NCBI RefSeq assembly: GCF_036227405.1
Contig: NZ_CP109473.1
Location: 3,472,001-3,536,000, forward strand
DNA length: 64,000 nt
Reading direction: 5' to 3'
From: Streptomyces sp. NBC_01460
Lineage (GTDB): Bacteria > Actinomycetota > Actinomycetes > Streptomycetales > Streptomycetaceae
The translations under genes were made by a program, and so were the position numbers. Below the pieces are notes generated by a model. That model saw nothing but the letters and a program-made list of their open reading frames with translations, ran no database searches and was not told the origin of the DNA. Below, in pieces: positions 24,789 to 33,900 of this stretch. Numbering within the stretch: position 1 is the first letter of the stretch; each line of letters starts with the position of its first letter.

Positions 24789-26891
24789 TCACTTCGGGGC
24801 GACCGTGCCGTCCGTGAGCCCGTCGTACATCCCCTGCACCAGCTGTCCGCCGAGCCGTCCCGCCGTGCGCAGGGCCTCCTCGAACGCGGCGAGGGCGCTG
24901 AACTGCTCGCCGTACCGCCGCTGTTCCGTGAGGGGCAGCCGCGGCACCTGGAGGCGGCGGGCGTCGAGCCGCGTCGCGGTGGAGGCGTAGCTGCTGGCCT
25001 GGCGGTGGTTGGCGGTGCCGCGCAGGAACCCCGCGAGGAACCAGGGGTCCAGGGCGGCCGGATCGGGGCGCAGCAGCTGGAGGTTGCGTCCGAGCACGGC
25101 GCCGGCGGTGGCCTCGTCGACGACCCTGGCGACCGAACCGCCCCCCAGGACGGGCACGATGACGTCGCCCGCCTCCAGGAGGAGCGGTTCGCCCTCCGGG
25201 GACGCGGCGGGCGGGGCGGGCGTACCGCTGGGCGCCGTCCCGGCGAGGACGTCGTGCTCGGTGAGCACCGGCCCGGTGCCGGTGCCGGTGCCCGTGCGCA
25301 GGTGCAGGGCGCCGGCGCGGGCCAGTTCGGCGACCGTGGTGAAGGGACGCCGTGCGGGTGCGCCGGGGGCGGCGGGCGGCGGGGCGAGCCGGGCGGCCAG
25401 CTTCAGGGTGTCGTCCAGCCGCTCCCGCACCCGGGCCAGCTCGGCCGCGCCCCCGCCGGCGGCAGGGGGCGGGAGGTGGCGGGCGGGAGCAAGGTCCACG
25501 TCGTCGTCGAGGAGTTCGATGACGGGGACGGCCCGGCTGGTCCCGGGACGCTCCTCGACGGGCTCACGGCGCCCCGGCACGTCGAAGGGGGCCCACGCGT
25601 CGAGCACCGCGCGCCGCACCGCCGGCCAGTCCAGCCGGTCGCGGCCCGACGGCGCGCCCGCGGCCTCGGGGTCCGACGTGTCGACGAGGAGCAGTTCCGG
25701 CGCCGGGGGCTGTTCGGCGTCCGGCTTGCGCAGCACCCAGATGTGGAGCGGGATGCCGTACGGGGGCGCGGCGCCGGCCGGGAGCGCGACGACGGCGCGG
25801 AGGGCGCCGCGACGCAGCAGGTCGGCGCGGATCCGCCGCCCCGAGCGGCGGGAGGCGGCGGCCGGGGGCATCAGCACGACGGCGGTGCCGCCCTCGCGGA
25901 GGTGGGCGAGGGCGTGCTGGACCCAGGCGAGCTCGGACTCGGTGCGGGCGGGGAAGCCGTACTCCCAGCGCGGGTCGTAGGCCAGTTCGTCGTGGCCCCA
26001 GTTGCGCTCGTTGAACGGCGGATGGCAGAGGACCGTGTCCACGGTGAGCCCGGGGAACGCGTCGGCGCGCAGGGTGTCGCCGGTCCTGACGGCGAGCGTG
26101 GGCCGGTCGGTCCCGCTCCCCGTCGGGTGCAGGGCGAGGCGGAGGGCGGTGAGCGCCGCCAGGTCGGGGTCGGCCTCCTGCGCGTACAGGGCCGTCGGGC
26201 GGCCGACGGCGCACAGCAGGGCGCCGGTCCCGGCGGCGGGGTCGAGGACCGTGCGTGAGCCGCGCCTGCCGCTCCTGCGGGCGGCGTCCCTCGCCGGTTC
26301 CGCGAGGTCGGCCATCAGCTCGGCGAGACCGGGGGGTGTGAGCGTGTACTGACGCGGATTGGCGTCCACCTGGCGGCCGAAGAGGAAGTCGAAGGCCTGC
26401 CGGGCCCCGGCCTCCGCCGCCAGGTCGGCGGCGGCGCGCAGCAGGGGGACGGACGGCAGGAGCGCGGCCGCCGTGGGTGTGGGGACCGCACGCCCCGGGC
26501 CGAAGCGGTCGTCGAGCACGTGGTCGAGGGCCGCCGGCAGGACACCGGCCATCCGGGCGTCCGACACCGCGGTGATCTCCAGCCAGGCGGTGGGCCGGTC
26601 CCGGACGAGCAGGAGGGCGCACCCCGCGTGGACGAGCGCGGTGACGGTGCCGTCGGGGTGGCCCGCCAGCTGCTGCCAGACCCGCTCCCGCAGCGACACC
26701 TCGGCGAGCTTGCCCTGGTCGCGCAGCCACTGCTCGACCTCGGGAAGCGCGAAGGAGGGGCTGGTCTCGGTGCCCCCGACAGGTTTCGGGAAATCCGCGT
26801 GGCGGCGACGCCAGTTGCTGACGGCCGCGCGGCCCACGCCCGCGAGCCTGGCGATTCCGGCCGCGGTCACCTCTGTCGAGTCGTCCGGCAC
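24789..26891 (-). CDS. HTH / N6-adenine DNA methylase / specificity-domain fusion protein
   Basis: This 700-residue protein begins with a helix-turn-helix (AAGIARLAGVGRAAVSNWRRR, residues about 10-45). A helical region follows, then an N6-adenine methylase core with the SAM motif LDPAAGTGALL near residue 275 and the catalytic motif HPPFNERNWG (an NPPF-type motif with His replacing Asn). The C-terminal 250 residues resemble the target-recognition domain of type I/IIG enzymes. No nuclease domain or restriction gene is adjacent, so it may be a solitary methylase or a regulator. The GTG at 26891 has GGGAG upstream. The His-for-Asn change may weaken catalysis. Conserved position in streptomycetes is recalled, not checked. 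Confidence 0.85.
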   Translation of the reverse strand: MPDDSTEVTAAGIARLAGVGRAAVSNWRRRHADFPKPVGGTETSPSFALPEVEQWLRDQGKLAEVSLRERVWQQLAGHPDGTVTALVHAGCALLLVRDRPTAWLEITAVSDARMAGVLPAALDHVLDDRFGPGRAVPTPTAAALLPSVPLLRAAADLAAEAGARQAFDFLFGRQVDANPRQYTLTPPGLAELMADLAEPARDAARRSGRRGSRTVLDPAAGTGALLCAVGRPTALYAQEADPDLAALTALRLALHPTGSGTDRPTLAVRTGDTLRADAFPGLTVDTVLCHPPFNERNWGHDELAYDPRWEYGFPARTESELAWVQHALAHLREGGTAVVLMPPAAASRRSGRRIRADLLRRGALRAVVALPAGAAPPYGIPLHIWVLRKPDAEQPPAPELLLVDTSDPEAAGAPSGRDRLDWPAVRRAVLDAWAPFDVPGRREPVEERPGTSRAVPVIELLDDDVDLAPARHLPPPAAGGGAAELARVRERLDDTLKLAARLAPPPAAPGAPARRPFTTVAELARAGALHLRTGTGTGTGPVLTEHDVLAGTAPSGTPAPPAASPEGEPLLLEAGDVIVPVLGGGSVARVVDEATAGAVLGRNLQLLRPDPAALDPWFLAGFLRGTANHRQASSYASTATRLDARRLQVPRLPLTEQRRYGEQFSALAAFEEALRTAGRLGGQLVQGMYDGLTDGTVAPK

Positions 26892-26971
26892 TGGCCTGTC
26901 TCCCGTTCCGCGCACGTCGGTGTCGCCGTCGCCTGCTGTGTGGGGGTGAGCATACCGACCCCGCCCCACAG

Positions 26972-27014
26972 TCGGTTCACACGGATTAACGTGTTGACTC
27001 GGTTCACACCGAGT
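26972..27014. promoter_or_regulatory. Repeats in the divergent promoter of the methylase and DUF4190/DUF4352 genes
   Basis: TCGGTTCACAC occurs at 26972-26982 and again at 26999-27009. Two inverted repeats overlap them: ACACG-N6-CGTGT at 26979-26994 and ACTCGG-TTCACA-CCGAGT at 26997-27014. This is a likely binding site, perhaps for the HTH of the divergent methylase protein. Confidence 0.5.
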
Positions 27015-27092
27015 GTTCTTATTGACCCACCGCACACCGGCCCGGCGGATTCTCCCGCTCACAGCCTTCGTCTTCACCGGAAGGGCACAGCC

Positions 27093-27908
27093 ATGTCCCA
27101 GTACACGCAGCCGCACCAGCCCCAGCAGCCGTACGTCCCGGCGCAGCCGCCGGGCACGCGCCCCGCCCGCAACGGCCTCGGTATCTCCGCCCTCGTGCTC
27201 GGCATCATCGGGACGGTCTCGGGGCTGGTCCCGCTGCTCTTCTGGCTCGCGGGCATCCTCGGGCTCATCGCTCTGATCCTCGGCCTGGCCGGGCGGGGCC
27301 GCGCGAAGCGCGGAGAGGCCACGAACAAGGGGGTGACGACGTTCGGGGCGGTGCTCGGACTGGTCGCGCTGATCCTGTCGGTGGTCGGAGCCGTCCTGAC
27401 GTTCAAGGCCGTGGACGACGCGGTGAGCGACTTCGACAAGGCCCTGACGGAGAGTTCGGCCTCCGCGAAGCCGGCCGCCGACGGCGGCGGAGCGGCCGGG
27501 GGCACCGAGGGCAAGGACGACGTCCTGAGAGGCGGCGACTCCGCCGCGTACGACGACGGCCTGGAGATCACGGTCGGCACCCCGTCCTCGTACACCCCCG
27601 GTGAGTTCGCGGTCGGCCACACCAAGGGCAACAGCGCCTACACGGTCTCGGTCGTCATCGAGAACAAGGGCAAGGAGAAGTTCGACGGGGCGCTCGTCAC
27701 CGTGGACGCCCGTGCCGGCGAGGACGGCGTGGACGCCGAGCAGATCTTCGACGACAAGACCGGCGAGGGCTTCACCGGCACGGTCCTGCCGGGCAAGAAG
27801 GTCACGGCGACGTACGCCTTCGACACCCCGGCCGACGCCGAGAACCTCACGGTCGAGGTCGCCCCGGGCTTCGAGTGGGACGCGAGCCAGTGGGAGCTGA
27901 AGCTCTGA
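27093..27908 (+). CDS. DUF4190/DUF4352-type membrane-anchored protein
   Basis: This 271-residue protein has a Pro/Gln-rich N-terminus (about 1-30). Two membrane segments follow (LGISALVLGIIGTVSGLVPLLFWLAGILGLIALILGL and TFGAVLGLVALILSVVGAVLTF), a DUF4190-like unit. A linker then leads to an extracytoplasmic beta-rich domain of the DUF4352/telobox-like type (DDGLEITVGTPSSYTPGEFA ... TVSVVIENKGKEKFDGALVTVDA) at about 145-270. The start ATG at 27093 follows a weak GAAGGG site. It is divergent from the HTH-methylase gene across a repeat-rich promoter. Such proteins are common in streptomycetes, and their function is unknown. Confidence 0.85.
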   Translation: MSQYTQPHQPQQPYVPAQPPGTRPARNGLGISALVLGIIGTVSGLVPLLFWLAGILGLIALILGLAGRGRAKRGEATNKGVTTFGAVLGLVALILSVVGAVLTFKAVDDAVSDFDKALTESSASAKPAADGGGAAGGTEGKDDVLRGGDSAAYDDGLEITVGTPSSYTPGEFAVGHTKGNSAYTVSVVIENKGKEKFDGALVTVDARAGEDGVDAEQIFDDKTGEGFTGTVLPGKKVTATYAFDTPADAENLTVEVAPGFEWDASQWELKL

Positions 27909-27954
27909 CGGGCCCCCGCGCCTCCCGCACCGCGAGCTCCGCGACGTTCCTCAC

Positions 27955-27999
27955 AGGGCCTCCCCTCCGGACCACCGCACGGTCCGGGCCGGAGGCCCT
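27955..27999. terminator. Bidirectional terminator
   Basis: AGGGCCTCC and CCGGACC on the left pair with GGTCCGG and GGAGGCCCT on the right, with small internal mismatches, between two convergent genes ending at 27908 and 28057. Confidence 0.65.
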
Positions 28000-28056
28000 A
28001 CGGGCATCCCGTCCGGCGCACCGGCCGGCTCCCGCCGCCCCTGCCGGGGCCCGGAC

Positions 28057-28437
28057 TCACACGTAGGTGTTGGCGATCAGCGCCGCCGTCGGCACGAGCG
28101 TCAGCAGTGCGCCCGCCGTCCAGTACAGGCGCGGGTCCAGCGCCGCCCTGCGGGACACGGCGTCGTTGGCGAGCCACCAGAGGATGCCGAAGACCGCGAC
28201 CACCGGTACGACGATGACCAGCCACAGCATCATGCCGTCGTTCTCCGTCGGCTCCCGCTGCGTCCATCCGCCCTCCGCGAGCGGACCGTTCGCCAGGACG
28301 TACCAGATCAGCCACAGCGGAATGATCCCGGGCACGCCGAGCGCCACGTTGACCCCCGCGGCCGTCAGCCGCCATCCCCATCTTCGTGCCGCGCCCACTC
28401 CGCGCGTGAGCACCTCTTCCGACACGTCGTGGCTCAA
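28057..28437 (-). CDS. Small membrane protein
   Basis: This predicted 126-residue membrane protein has three helices: about 25-48 (LTAAGVNVALGVPGIIPLWLIWYV), 70-92 (MMLWLVIVVPVVAVFGILWWL) and 105-125 (LYWTAGALLTLVPTAALIANT), with short loops. No ATG fits. A TTG at 28437 overlaps the stop of the upstream HNH gene (TTGA) and has GGAAG upstream; a GTG at 28425 is an alternative start giving 122 residues. Coupling with the secreted HNH protein is therefore likely. I do not recognise the family, and no catalytic motif is visible. Confidence 0.7.
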   Translation of the reverse strand: MSHDVSEEVLTRGVGAARRWGWRLTAAGVNVALGVPGIIPLWLIWYVLANGPLAEGGWTQREPTENDGMMLWLVIVVPVVAVFGILWWLANDAVSRRAALDPRLYWTAGALLTLVPTAALIANTYV

Positions 28438-29171
28438 CGAGACGGCGCTTCCGTCGGGTTGCCGCCCGCGAGGACCTTCTGCCGCGGGCAGGTGGTCAGC
28501 ACCTCCTGCATGGCGTCCTGTTCCGCCCGCGTCACCCACAGCCCGTACTTCTTCTTCACCGAGACCTGCCCCGCGACGTAGGCACAGCGGTAGTCCTTGT
28601 TGGGAGGCAGCCAGGTCGCGGTGTCGCCGTCCCCCTTGCGGCGGTTGGTGGACGAGTCGGCGGCCACCAGGTTCAGCGGGTCGTTGGCGAACGCCCGCCT
28701 CTTCTCGTCGCTCCACTGCTGGGCGCCCTTCTGCCAGGCGTCGGAGAGGGCGACGAGGTGGTCTATGTCCACCTTGCTGCGTCCGCGTTGAAACGTGATG
28801 CGGGTCCCGGTGTACGGGTCGGGGTCCAGCACACCGCTGAGCACCTTGCAGCCGTCGGCGTCCCGGGACACGTCGTCGAGCTGGTCGGCCAGGATGTCGT
28901 CGCGCGTACCGCAGCCGTTGCGATCGGTGTCGGCCCAGGCCGATCCGAACGCGTCGCGGTCGTAACCGGTCTTCGGTGCCCGACCCTTGACGGTCAGCCC
29001 TTCGGCCGCCTGGAGGGCGCTGCCGCCGGGCGCCGGCGCCGCCTCGGAGCGGGCTGGGTCCGGCAGTTCGTCGAGGGATTCGCACCCGGCCAGGGCCAAG
29101 GACCCCGTCAGGGCCACGGTCACCAGGGCGAGGAAACGGGTTCGGGGGCTCGCTGCGTCAGAGGGCTTCAC
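28434..29171 (-). CDS. Secreted HNH (DUF1524-like) nuclease lipoprotein
   Basis: This 245-residue exported protein has a signal sequence ending in the lipobox LALAGC-ES (Cys near residue 30). A DUF1524/GmrSD-type HNH nuclease domain at about 65-235 shows the metal-site motif KVDIDHLVALSDAW, the downstream NDPLNLVAADSSTNRRKGD and the terminal YRCAYVAGQ. Such secreted nucleases occur widely in streptomycetes, probably degrading DNA outside the cell. The GTG at 29171 gives a normal signal peptide. The following small membrane-protein gene overlaps its stop. The catalytic His (DHL) and the Asn of NLV are present, so activity is plausible. Confidence 0.87.
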   Translation of the reverse strand: MKPSDAASPRTRFLALVTVALTGSLALAGCESLDELPDPARSEAAPAPGGSALQAAEGLTVKGRAPKTGYDRDAFGSAWADTDRNGCGTRDDILADQLDDVSRDADGCKVLSGVLDPDPYTGTRITFQRGRSKVDIDHLVALSDAWQKGAQQWSDEKRRAFANDPLNLVAADSSTNRRKGDGDTATWLPPNKDYRCAYVAGQVSVKKKYGLWVTRAEQDAMQEVLTTCPRQKVLAGGNPTEAPSR

Positions 29172-29254
29172 AGCGAACCAGATTAGGCGTCAGGCCGACT
29201 TCACGGCACGGGGCAGGTGCCCTCCGCTCCCCACGCGTCACCGGCCGGCCCGCG

Positions 29255-29399
29255 CCTTCCCGGTCCGGAGCGTCCGGAAGAGCCGCCCGCCCACGCCTTC
29301 CCGGTCGGCGCGTCCGGGAGGACCGGAGGACCGCCCACACCTTCCCGGTCCGGCGCGCACGGGAGGACCGGAGCGCCGCCCGCTCACACCTTCCCGATC
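29255..29399. repeat. Degenerate tandem repeats at the 3' end of the SCO6745-family gene
   Basis: CCTTCCCGGTC or a one-base variant begins at 29255, 29296, 29340 and 29389 (spacing 41, 44 and 49 nt), with related GTCCGGGAGGACCGGAG blocks between copies. The last copy is the end of the gene at 29384, so the others look like decayed duplications of its 3' end. The flanking gap 29172-29383 holds no other gene. Confidence 0.65.
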
Positions 29400-30250
29400 C
29401 CCAAGGTCGTCTCGGACGGGAGCAGTCCCGAGCCGATCGCCTCCACCCACAGCGGTCCCAGCAGTTCCACCAGCCGCTCCCGCTCCTCGGGACCGAGCGC
29501 CCGCCAGGGCTGCGCCGCCCTCTCGTCCGTACGCCGTTCCACCTCCGCGCGCAGGGCACGTCCGGCCGCCGTGGCCGTCCCGTCCTCCTCCAGCAGGCCC
29601 CTCGCGGCCAGCCGGGCGCGGGCCGACTCCCACTCCTCGGCGCTCCATCCCCGGCTCGCGAAGACCTCGGGGCGGGCGGCGCCGACGGCCGCGAAGGAGA
29701 CCAGCGACTCCACCGGGTCGAGGCCCGCCTCGACGAGCGCCGCCACATGGCCGTCCCCGCGGTGCTCCCGCAGGATCGTGGCGGCCTGCCAGAGCACGAG
29801 ACGGGGGGCGTCGGGCCAGGGGAGGGCGGCGTTGGCCGCCGCGAGCGGGCGGCCGGTGACGTCCGCCGCCTCGGCGGCCCTCCGCGTCAGGGCGGCGGCC
29901 TCGGCGAGCCCCGGGCCGTCGGCCAGGTCGCCGAACAGCGTCCGGTAGGCGCGGTCGACCGCCCGCGTACGGGCAGCGAGGACCTTCTCCGGATCCGCCA
30001 CGTCCCACCCCGCCGGGACGTGGCGGCCGACCGTCGCCGGACTGAAGCTGTGGAACACGGCGGCCACCCGCTCCGCGTCGGCGGCGCCCAGCGGCGCCGC
30101 CCGCCACGCGAAGTAGCTCGGCCAGCGCTCCTCCGTCGCGTAGCCCAGTGCGGCGGCCTCCTCGAACACCTCGGGCGCGTAGTAGAAGACGGCGTGCAGC
30201 GGCTCCAGCAGGTGCCAGACGCGGCGGGCGAATCCCGGATCGACGGACAT
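29384..30250 (-). CDS. SCO6745-family protein
   Basis: This 288-residue cytoplasmic, mostly helical protein matches, as far as I recognise it, the SCO6745 family found in actinobacteria. Signature stretches are RRVWHLLEPLHAVFYYAPEVFEE at the N-terminus, the repeated WPSYFAWRAAPLG / FHSFSPATVGRHVP segment, and a C-terminal winged-helix-like half (LAARGLLEEDGTATAAGRALRAEVERRTD) that resembles MarR-type domains. No catalytic role is known to me. It is divergent from a TetR gene, with two copies of a 17-bp operator between them, so it is very likely the regulator's main target. Its 3' end is followed by decayed copies of itself. Confidence 0.85.
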   Translation of the reverse strand: MSVDPGFARRVWHLLEPLHAVFYYAPEVFEEAAALGYATEERWPSYFAWRAAPLGAADAERVAAVFHSFSPATVGRHVPAGWDVADPEKVLAARTRAVDRAYRTLFGDLADGPGLAEAAALTRRAAEAADVTGRPLAAANAALPWPDAPRLVLWQAATILREHRGDGHVAALVEAGLDPVESLVSFAAVGAARPEVFASRGWSAEEWESARARLAARGLLEEDGTATAAGRALRAEVERRTDERAAQPWRALGPEERERLVELLGPLWVEAIGSGLLPSETTLGIGKV

Positions 30251-30275
30251 GTCCCGACCTCCCGTACGACAACAT

Positions 30276-30334
30276 CTTGTCAGTGACTAGATAACCAGAG
30301 TGCGCCGGAACGGTGAACTTGTCAACGACTAGAT
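30276..30334. promoter_or_regulatory. Twin TetR operators in a divergent promoter
   Basis: CTTGTCAGTGACTAGAT (30276-30292) and CTTGTCAACGACTAGAT (30318-30334) differ at two positions, and each is an imperfect palindrome around a central base. Their 42-bp spacing is four helical turns, so two dimers could bind on one DNA face between the TetR gene and the SCO6745-family gene. Confidence 0.75.
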
Positions 30335-30353
30335 TCCGCGTACCGTACGGCTC

Positions 30354-30938
30354 ATGACCAGTGAACGGACCTACCACCACGGCGACCTGCGGCGCGCCGT
30401 CCTCACCGCCGCCCTCGACGTCATCGGGACCGACGGCCCCGACGCCCTGTCCCTGCGTGACCTGGCACGCCGCGCGGGCGTCTCGCACGCCGCACCGGCG
30501 CACCACTTCAAGGACCGCACCGGCCTGCTCACCGCCGTCGCCGCCGAGGGCTACGCGCTCTTCGCCGACGCCCTCGCGGACGCACCGGACCTACGGGAGC
30601 GAGGCGTCGCCTACGTGCGCTTCGCGACCGGGCACCCAGCGCACTTCCAGGTGATGTTCCGCCCCGAGCTCCACCGCGCCGACGACCCGGACCTGCGCGC
30701 CGCGAAGGCACGCGCCACCGAGGCCCTGCGCGCCGGCGTCAGCGGCCTCCCCGACGCCGATCGCGGCGACGACGCCCGGCTCGCGGGCATCGCCGCCTGG
30801 TCCCTCGCCCACGGCTTCGCCACCCTGCTGCTCAGCGGCAACCTGGACGGGCCCGTCGACGGCCGGGAGCCCGGCGAGGTGTTCCGCACCCTCGCCGGGC
30901 TCCTCTTCACCGGGCCTACGAACCCAGGATCGTCGTGA
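30354..30938 (+). CDS. TetR-family transcriptional regulator
   Basis: This 194-residue repressor has an N-terminal helix-turn-helix (AVLTAALDVIGTDGPDALSLRDLARRAGVSHAAPAHHFKDRTGLL, residues about 14-58) and a C-terminal ligand domain of the WHG/TetR_C type with the run RGVAYVRFATGHPAHFQVMF. The start ATG at 30354 gives the typical short N-terminal arm. Twin 17-bp operators lie directly upstream, shared with the divergent SCO6745-family gene, implying autoregulation and control of that neighbour. Its 3' end overlaps the convergent mfd gene by 23 bp. The inducer is unknown. Confidence 0.92.
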   Translation: MTSERTYHHGDLRRAVLTAALDVIGTDGPDALSLRDLARRAGVSHAAPAHHFKDRTGLLTAVAAEGYALFADALADAPDLRERGVAYVRFATGHPAHFQVMFRPELHRADDPDLRAAKARATEALRAGVSGLPDADRGDDARLAGIAAWSLAHGFATLLLSGNLDGPVDGREPGEVFRTLAGLLFTGPTNPGSS

Positions 30939-33900
30939 GGAACTCCCCGGTCCACGAGAGGAGTTCGCGCCCCACCACCGGCTTCCCGCCGATCCGCCCC
31001 GCGGTCGGACGGGGCACCAGGATCTGACGCGTGGCCGGCTTGAAGATCGTCTTGGGGTGCAGCCGCTTGAGGCGCAGCTCCTGCGACTCCCGCAGCTCCA
31101 CCGGCGCGAAGCGGATGTTCGGCCCCTGGAGCACGACCTCGCCCACCCCGCAGGCCCGGGCCAGCATCCGCAGGCCCGCGACCAGCAGGAGGTTCTCCAC
31201 CGGCTCCGGCAGCTTGCCGTAGCGGTCGATGAGCTCCTCGCGCACCGCCCTGATGTCCTCCTCGGAATTCGCGGAGGCGATCGCGCGGTACGCCTGGAGG
31301 CGCAGCCGCTCACCCGGGGCGTAGTCGTGCGGGACGTGTGCGTCGACCGGGAGCTCGATCTTGACCTCCAGCGGCGGCTCCTCCTCGACGGAACCGTCCA
31401 CCGCCGCCCGGTAGTCCGCCACCGCCTCGCCGACCATCCGGATGTACAGGTCGAAGCCGACGCCCGCGATGTGGCCGGACTGCTCGCCACCCAGCAGGTT
31501 CCCGGCGCCGCGGATCTCCAGGTCCTTCATCGCCACGTACATGCCCGCGCCCATCTCGGTGTGCTGGGCGATCGTGGCCAGCCGCTCGTGCGCGGTCTCG
31601 GTCAGCGGCTTCTCCGGCGGGTACAGGAAGTAGGAGTAGCCCCGGTCCCGGCCGCGGCCCACACGGCCGCGCAGCTGGTGCAGCTGGGAGAGGCCGAAGT
31701 TGTCGCCGCGCTCCACGATCAGCGTGTTGGCGTTGGAGATGTCGATCCCGGACTCGACGATCGTCGTCGAGACCAGCACGTCGAACCTCTTCTCCCAGAA
31801 GTCGACGACCACCTGCTCCAGCTGGCTCTCGCCCATCTGCCCGTGCGCCGTGGCGATCCGCGCCTCGGGCACGATCTCGCGCAGCCGCGCCGCCGCCCTG
31901 TCGATCGACTCCACCCGGTTGTGGATGTAGAACACCTGCCCCTCGCGCAGGAGTTCACGGCGCACGGCCGCGCCGATCTGCTTCTCCTCGTACGGACCGA
32001 CGAAGGTCAGGACCGGGTGCCGCTCCTCCGGGGGCGTCGTGATCGTCGACATCTCGCGGATGCCCGTCACCGCCATTTCGAGCGTACGGGGGATGGGCGT
32101 CGCCGACATGGTGAGCACGTCGACGTTGGCCCGGAGCTTCTTCAGCTGCTCCTTGTGCTCGACGCCGAAGCGCTGCTCCTCGTCGACGATGACCAGGCCC
32201 AGGTCCTTGAACTTCGTCTCCGACGAGAACAGCCGGTGCGTGCCGATGACCAGGTCGACCGAACCGTCCTTGAGCCCCTCAAGCGTCGCCTTCGACTCGG
32301 TGTCCGACTGGAAGCGGCTCAGCGCCCGTACGTTGACGGGGAACTGGGCGTACCGCTCGGTGAACGTGCCGAAGTGCTGCTGGACCAGCAGCGTCGTGGG
32401 CACCAGGACGGCGACCTGCTTGCCGTCCTGGACGGCCTTGAAGGCCGCGCGCACCGCGATCTCCGTCTTGCCGTAGCCGACGTCGCCACAGATCAGCCGG
32501 TCCATCGGGACGGACTTCTCCATGTCCTCCTTGACCTCGGCGATCGTGGACAGCTGGTCGGGCGTCTCCGCGTACGGGAACGCGTCCTCCAGCTCGCGCT
32601 GCCACGGGGTGTCCGGGCCGAAGGCGTGACCGGGGGCCGCCATCCGCGCCGAGTACAGCTTGATCAGGTCGGCGGCGATCTCCTTGACCGCCTTCTTGGC
32701 CCGCTGCTTCGTCTTCGTCCAGTCGGCGCCGCCGAGCCGGTGCAGGGTGGGCGCCTCACCGCCGACGTACTTGGTGACCTGCTCCAGCTGGTCGGTGGGG
32801 ATGTAGAGGCGGTCCCCCGGCTGGCCGCGCTTGGCGGGGGCGTACTCGACGAGGAGGTACTCGCGGGTCGCGCCCTGCACGGTGCGCTGCACCATCTCGA
32901 TGTAGCGGCCCACGCCGTGCTGCTCGTGGACGATGTAGTCCCCCGCCTGGAGGGTCAGCGGGTCGATGGACTTGCGGCGCCGGGCCGGCATCCGCCCCAG
33001 GTCCTTGCTGGCGGTGCGCTGGCCGGTCAGATCCGTCTCGGTCAGCACGGCCAGCCTCAGGGCCGGGTCGACGAAGCCGTTGTCGATGGCGCCGCAGGAG
33101 ACGTGCACGAGCGACGGCGTGATCTCGGCCAGGTCCTGGTCGAGGCGGGCGGCGATGCCCTCTCCGCCGAGCACCTCCACCGTGCGGGAGGCGGGCCCCT
33201 GGCCCTCGGTGACGTACACCGTCCGCCAGCCGTCGGCCAGCCAGCCCTTGGTGTCGGCGAGCGCCCTGGCGGTGTCCCCGCGGTACGTCTCGGGGGCGCG
33301 CATCCCCAGCTTCAGGGTGTCGTCACCTGCCTCGTCGTCGGCGGCGAAGGGGGCCACCGACCACCACATCATGCCCAGCTCGCGGGCCCGGTCCCGGACG
33401 TCGGCGATGCCCCACAGGGACGCCGCGCCGACATCGATCGGGGCCTCGCCGCCGCCCGCCGTGGCCGCCCAGGAGGCCTGGAGGAACTCCTGGCTGGTCG
33501 CGACGAGGTCGGCCGCCCTGGTCCGTACCCGCTCCGGGTCGCAGACCAGCGCCATCGAGCCCTTCGGCAGGACGTCGAGCAGCAGCTCCATCTCGTCGAC
33601 GAGCACCGGGGCCAGGGATTCCATGCCCTCGACCGCGATGCCCTCCGCGATCTTCCCGAGCAGCTCCCCCAGCTCGGGGTGTTCCTCCGCGAGGGCCGCC
33701 GCCCTCGACCGCACGTCCTCGGTGAGCAGCAGCTCACGGCAGGGCGGGGCCCACAGCCCGTGCTCGGCGACCTCCAGGGACCGCTGGTCGGCGATCTTGA
33801 AGTAGCGGATCTCCTCGACGTCGTCGCCCCAGAACTCCACCCGCAGGGGGTGCTCCTCGGTCGGCGGGAAGACGTCCAGGATGCCGCCGCGCACAGCGAA

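Noticed and set aside
29255..29399. Possible CRISPR-like array
   Set aside because: The repeats are degenerate, spacing is uneven, spacers resemble each other and no cas genes are present.
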